Positions 6,031-8,131 of a stretch of 8,131 nucleotides of DNA are shown piece after piece. Each line of letters begins with the position of its first letter. Position 1 is the stretch's first letter. Location: assembly GCA_030673345.1 (NCBI GenBank), contig DAOVJH010000048.1:1-8131 (forward strand), read 5' to 3'. The DNA comes from Pseudomonadota bacterium. GTDB lineage: Bacteria; Pseudomonadota; Gammaproteobacteria; SZUA-229. The position numbers and the translations under genes are program-made. The notes under the pieces are model-generated. The model saw nothing but the letters and a program-made list of their open reading frames with translations, was not told the DNA's origin and did not search any database.

Positions 6031-6047
6031 TTCGAATATTATTTGAA
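6031..6047. promoter_or_regulatory. Near-palindromic A/T-rich site before the lipoprotein gene
   Basis: TTCGAATATTATTTGAA is symmetric except for one arm pair and the central base. It lies between the terminator and the lipoprotein gene, about 130 bases upstream of the ATG. It could be an operator, but A/T-rich palindromes of this size arise easily by chance. No clear promoter with both hexamers was found between here and 6174. Confidence 0.2.
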
Positions 6048-6174
6048 TAACCTGCAACCTATAAACGTCTATTAATTGTGGTTTTACTAAACATGGAAAA
6101 CCAGTACATAAATCCAACAGTTGCTAAAAACTGAAGATAACAGCCCAGATAAATACTAAAGAATTACAAAATAA

Positions 6175-6648
6175 ATGAATACGACAAAATATATTTGCAT
6201 CAGCCTGTTACTGATTACTACGATGATCTTTTCGATGTCCGCTTGTACAAAAGATTCTGCTGTAAACAGTAAAATCAATAACGGTAACCTGATCAAAGAC
6301 ACAGGACCTGATACGTCTACAACCCGATTAAGCCAGCGGGGACTCTACCGTGTCAGTTATCACAGTAAGGTGGAGCCGATACCACTAAACCGAATACATA
6401 GCTGGGAACTGCACATCGAAACAGCTGAAGGCCACACGGTGGATGATGCAAAAATTTCACTTTATGGCGGTATGCCCGCCCACAAACACGGTTTCCCAAC
6501 AGCACCCAGGGTCACACGGACACTCGGAGGCGGCAACTATCTGATCGAAGGGCTCAAATTCAGCATGAGCGGTCACTGGGAGTTATGGATGCTAATCCGC
6601 ACAGATGGCCAAACTGAGAAAGTATTAATTAATGTCGAACTGCCATGA
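6175..6648 (+). CDS. YtkA-like lipoprotein, possible copper-binding partner of the peroxidase
   Basis: The 157-residue product starts with a lipoprotein signal: K5, a hydrophobic run 7-21, and a lipobox-like FSMSAC giving lipid-modified C24. The Met at the -3 position is less usual than Leu. A linker of about 30 polar residues leads to one beta-sandwich domain (about 55-157) resembling the YtkA-like family (PF13115). The domain carries GGMPAHKHGFPTAP (M100, H103, H105), FSMSGHW (M131, H134) and H87, a His/Met set suited to copper. Tryptophans are W77, W135 and W138. It probably sits on the periplasmic face of a membrane. It ends 40 bases before the preferred start of the peroxidase gene, so the two are likely cotranscribed. 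No good ribosome site precedes the ATG. Function and metal are inferred, not shown. Confidence 0.8.
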   Translation: MNTTKYICISLLLITTMIFSMSACTKDSAVNSKINNGNLIKDTGPDTSTTRLSQRGLYRVSYHSKVEPIPLNRIHSWELHIETAEGHTVDDAKISLYGGMPAHKHGFPTAPRVTRTLGGGNYLIEGLKFSMSGHWELWMLIRTDGQTEKVLINVELP

Positions 6649-6688
6649 CACCACTAATTCATATATCGAAAAAAATAAACCACGACAC

Positions 6689-8023
6689 ATGAAATCAATT
6701 ACAAGTTTGCACACTCACGCCCTGCCGTTACTCATCATCCTGGCAATCCTTTCCAGTACGGCTGAAGCTCAACAGACGACACAGAGTACAACGTCTAGCA
6801 AACAGGAAGACTACTCAACTTATCCGGACTGGAACCAATCAGAAATTGCCACCTTGAGCGCACAATGGCTAGGCAAGCTTCAACCCTTACCCGTTGATCC
6901 ATCAAACAGATTTGCTGATGACCCGGATGCGGCAAAGCTTGGACAGACAATATTTTTTGACCCACGCTTCAGTGCAAACGGCAAAGTCAGCTGTGCATCA
7001 TGCCATCATCCTGAAAAAGCGTTCACCGACGGTCTGGCTCGCGCACAGGGAATCGGTCAGACCACACGTAGTGCACCAGCCATATCTGGCGTCGCCTATA
7101 GCCCCTGGTTTTTCTGGGACGGCCGGGCCGACAGCCAGTGGGCACAGGCACTAGGACCACTGGAAGATGGCCGTGAACACGGTGGTGACCGCAGTTTTCA
7201 TGCGCATCTGATACACGATGATCCTACATATCGTTCAGCTTACGAAGCGATTTTCGGCTCAATACCAGACCTCTCAGACAACAAACGTTTCCCCCGTCAG
7301 GCGGGCCCACTCGCATCAGACAGAAAAATACTGGATGCGTGGATCGACATGAGCGTCGAAGACCAGAACACCATCAACCGACTATTCACCAACATTGGTA
7401 AAGCCATCGCTGCTTATGAACGCCGACTCGTACCGGGAAGGAGCCGTTTTGATCGTTATGTAGAGGCGCTACTGGCAGAGGATGTCTCAGCGATGAAAAC
7501 TGCGATGACAGCAAGTGAAGCAAATGGCCTGCGCCTGTTCATTGGCAAAGCAATGTGTGTCACCTGCCATCAGGGGCCCCTTTTTACCCATAATGGTTTT
7601 CACAATGCTGGAGTCCCATTTACAGAAGATCTGAAGAAAGACTGGGGCCGTTTTAATGGCGTCCGAAAAGCGCTGACAAATGAATTCAACTGCCTGGGAA
7701 ACTACAGTGATGCCGATGAAAACGATTGTATTGAACTACGTTTTGCTAAAGTAACCCGGGATGAAACCATCGGCGCTTTCAAGGTTCCCGGTTTGCGTAA
7801 CGTCGCCAAGACAGCTCCGTACATGCACTCGGGTCAGTTTACCACCCTGGCCGAAGTGCTTGAACACTATAATACCCGACCAAAGTCACTGATCGGACAC
7901 AGTGATCTTCTGCCGATCGAACTTAACAGACAGGAACTTCAACAACTGGAAGACTTCTTACACACCCTGAGCGGCCCATCATCTAACGATAGCGAACTAC
8001 TGCAAGCACCCGCACCACTATAA
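6689..8023 (+). CDS. Di-heme cytochrome c peroxidase family protein
   Basis: From the ATG at 6689 the product has 444 residues with a Sec signal peptide cut after AEA (about residue 27), so it is periplasmic. It belongs to the bacterial CcpA/MauG family (PF03150). C102-A-S-C105-H106 and C290-V-T-C293-H294 bind two c-type hemes. FFWDGRADSQWAQ (141-153) and LGPLEDGREHGG (155-166, probable catalytic E163) are family signatures. M379 in PYMHSG is the usual axial ligand of the electron-transferring heme. MauG and its closest relatives have Tyr in this role, so a peroxidase reducing hydrogen peroxide with electrons from a cytochrome c is favoured. An extra cysteine pair in FNCLGNYSDADENDC (about 341-355) could form a disulfide. 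An ATG at 6632 would overlap the lipoprotein gene and put a polar 19-residue stretch before the signal peptide, so I reject it. Neither start has a strong ribosome site. Confidence 0.93.
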   Translation: MKSITSLHTHALPLLIILAILSSTAEAQQTTQSTTSSKQEDYSTYPDWNQSEIATLSAQWLGKLQPLPVDPSNRFADDPDAAKLGQTIFFDPRFSANGKVSCASCHHPEKAFTDGLARAQGIGQTTRSAPAISGVAYSPWFFWDGRADSQWAQALGPLEDGREHGGDRSFHAHLIHDDPTYRSAYEAIFGSIPDLSDNKRFPRQAGPLASDRKILDAWIDMSVEDQNTINRLFTNIGKAIAAYERRLVPGRSRFDRYVEALLAEDVSAMKTAMTASEANGLRLFIGKAMCVTCHQGPLFTHNGFHNAGVPFTEDLKKDWGRFNGVRKALTNEFNCLGNYSDADENDCIELRFAKVTRDETIGAFKVPGLRNVAKTAPYMHSGQFTTLAEVLEHYNTRPKSLIGHSDLLPIELNRQELQQLEDFLHTLSGPSSNDSELLQAPAPL

Positions 8024-8083
8024 ACAAAACACAACTTAAAACAAACCACATCACACCAACAAAATATATCACATTCAGATCCC

Positions 8084-8109
8084 TACACTATTTAAAGCAT
8101 TATAGTGTA
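8084..8109. promoter_or_regulatory. Dyad TACACTAT-N10-ATAGTGTA
   Basis: TACACTAT (8084-8091) and ATAGTGTA (8102-8109) are perfect inverted copies around ten bases. It lies 60 bases after the peroxidase stop. No T-tract follows on the plus strand, so it is a poor intrinsic terminator for the peroxidase gene. It could be an operator for a gene beyond the window edge. Nothing else is visible in 8024-8131. Confidence 0.35.
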
Positions 8110-8131
8110 AGAAATTTCGGCCAGGTATATA

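Noticed and set aside
6632..6688. Upstream ATG start for the peroxidase gene
   Set aside because: It would overlap the lipoprotein gene by 17 bases and put a polar stretch of 19 residues before a canonical signal peptide. The ATG at 6689 gives a normal Sec signal.
6689..8023. Assignment of the di-heme protein as MauG or MbnH
   Set aside because: The axial position carries M379 within PYMHSG, as in classical peroxidases, rather than the Tyr found in MauG-type enzymes. Family membership alone does not justify the MauG or MbnH name.

Overview
The window looks like a chromosomal segment of a Gram-negative gammaproteobacterium of moderate GC content. The evidence is a tRNA-Arg(CCU) followed by ppiB and lpxH. 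The ppiB-lpxH pair is a familiar gammaproteobacterial arrangement, and LpxH implies lipid A synthesis. Several envelope proteins with Sec or lipoprotein signals, and a periplasmic di-heme cytochrome, fit the same picture. Genus or species cannot be named from the sequence.

Layout. Positions 38-114 hold tRNA-Arg(CCU). Positions 135-1373 hold ppiB and lpxH, nine bases apart on the plus strand. Positions 1374-1752 are a non-coding convergent gap containing a 191-bp nested palindrome, built from two kinds of dispersed-repeat-like units. On the minus strand follow a secreted protein of unknown function (1753-2523) and a DUF455 ferritin-like protein with a complete diiron ligand set (2616-3413). 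A divergent non-coding gap (3414-3744) holds a cluster of overlapping inverted repeats. From 3745 to 8023, on the plus strand, are three exported proteins: a 734-residue 5'-nucleotidase/SoxB-superfamily protein, a YtkA-like lipoprotein and a di-heme cytochrome c peroxidase. A strong intrinsic terminator (5987-6026) separates the first from the other two. The last 108 bases contain only a dyad.

How the genes fit together. The left part is housekeeping: decoding of AGG codons, proline isomerisation and lipid A synthesis. The right part looks like an envelope redox or metal module. The nucleotidase-like protein has lost the catalytic His/Asp dyad of its family, and two metal-binding histidines are replaced by Glu and Asp. 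Its C-terminus carries a DxNCDGxxDxD motif like those of MopE-type metal-binding proteins. It has the clearest ribosome binding site in the window, a biased codon set and a strong terminator, so it is probably abundant. The lipoprotein has His/Met residues suited to metal binding, and the peroxidase keeps both heme sites and the axial Met. A secreted metal-binding protein next to a di-heme peroxidase recalls MopE/SACCP and CorA/CorB of methanotrophs and MbnP/MbnH of methanobactin operons. That parallel is inference; nothing here shows that the organism is a methanotroph.
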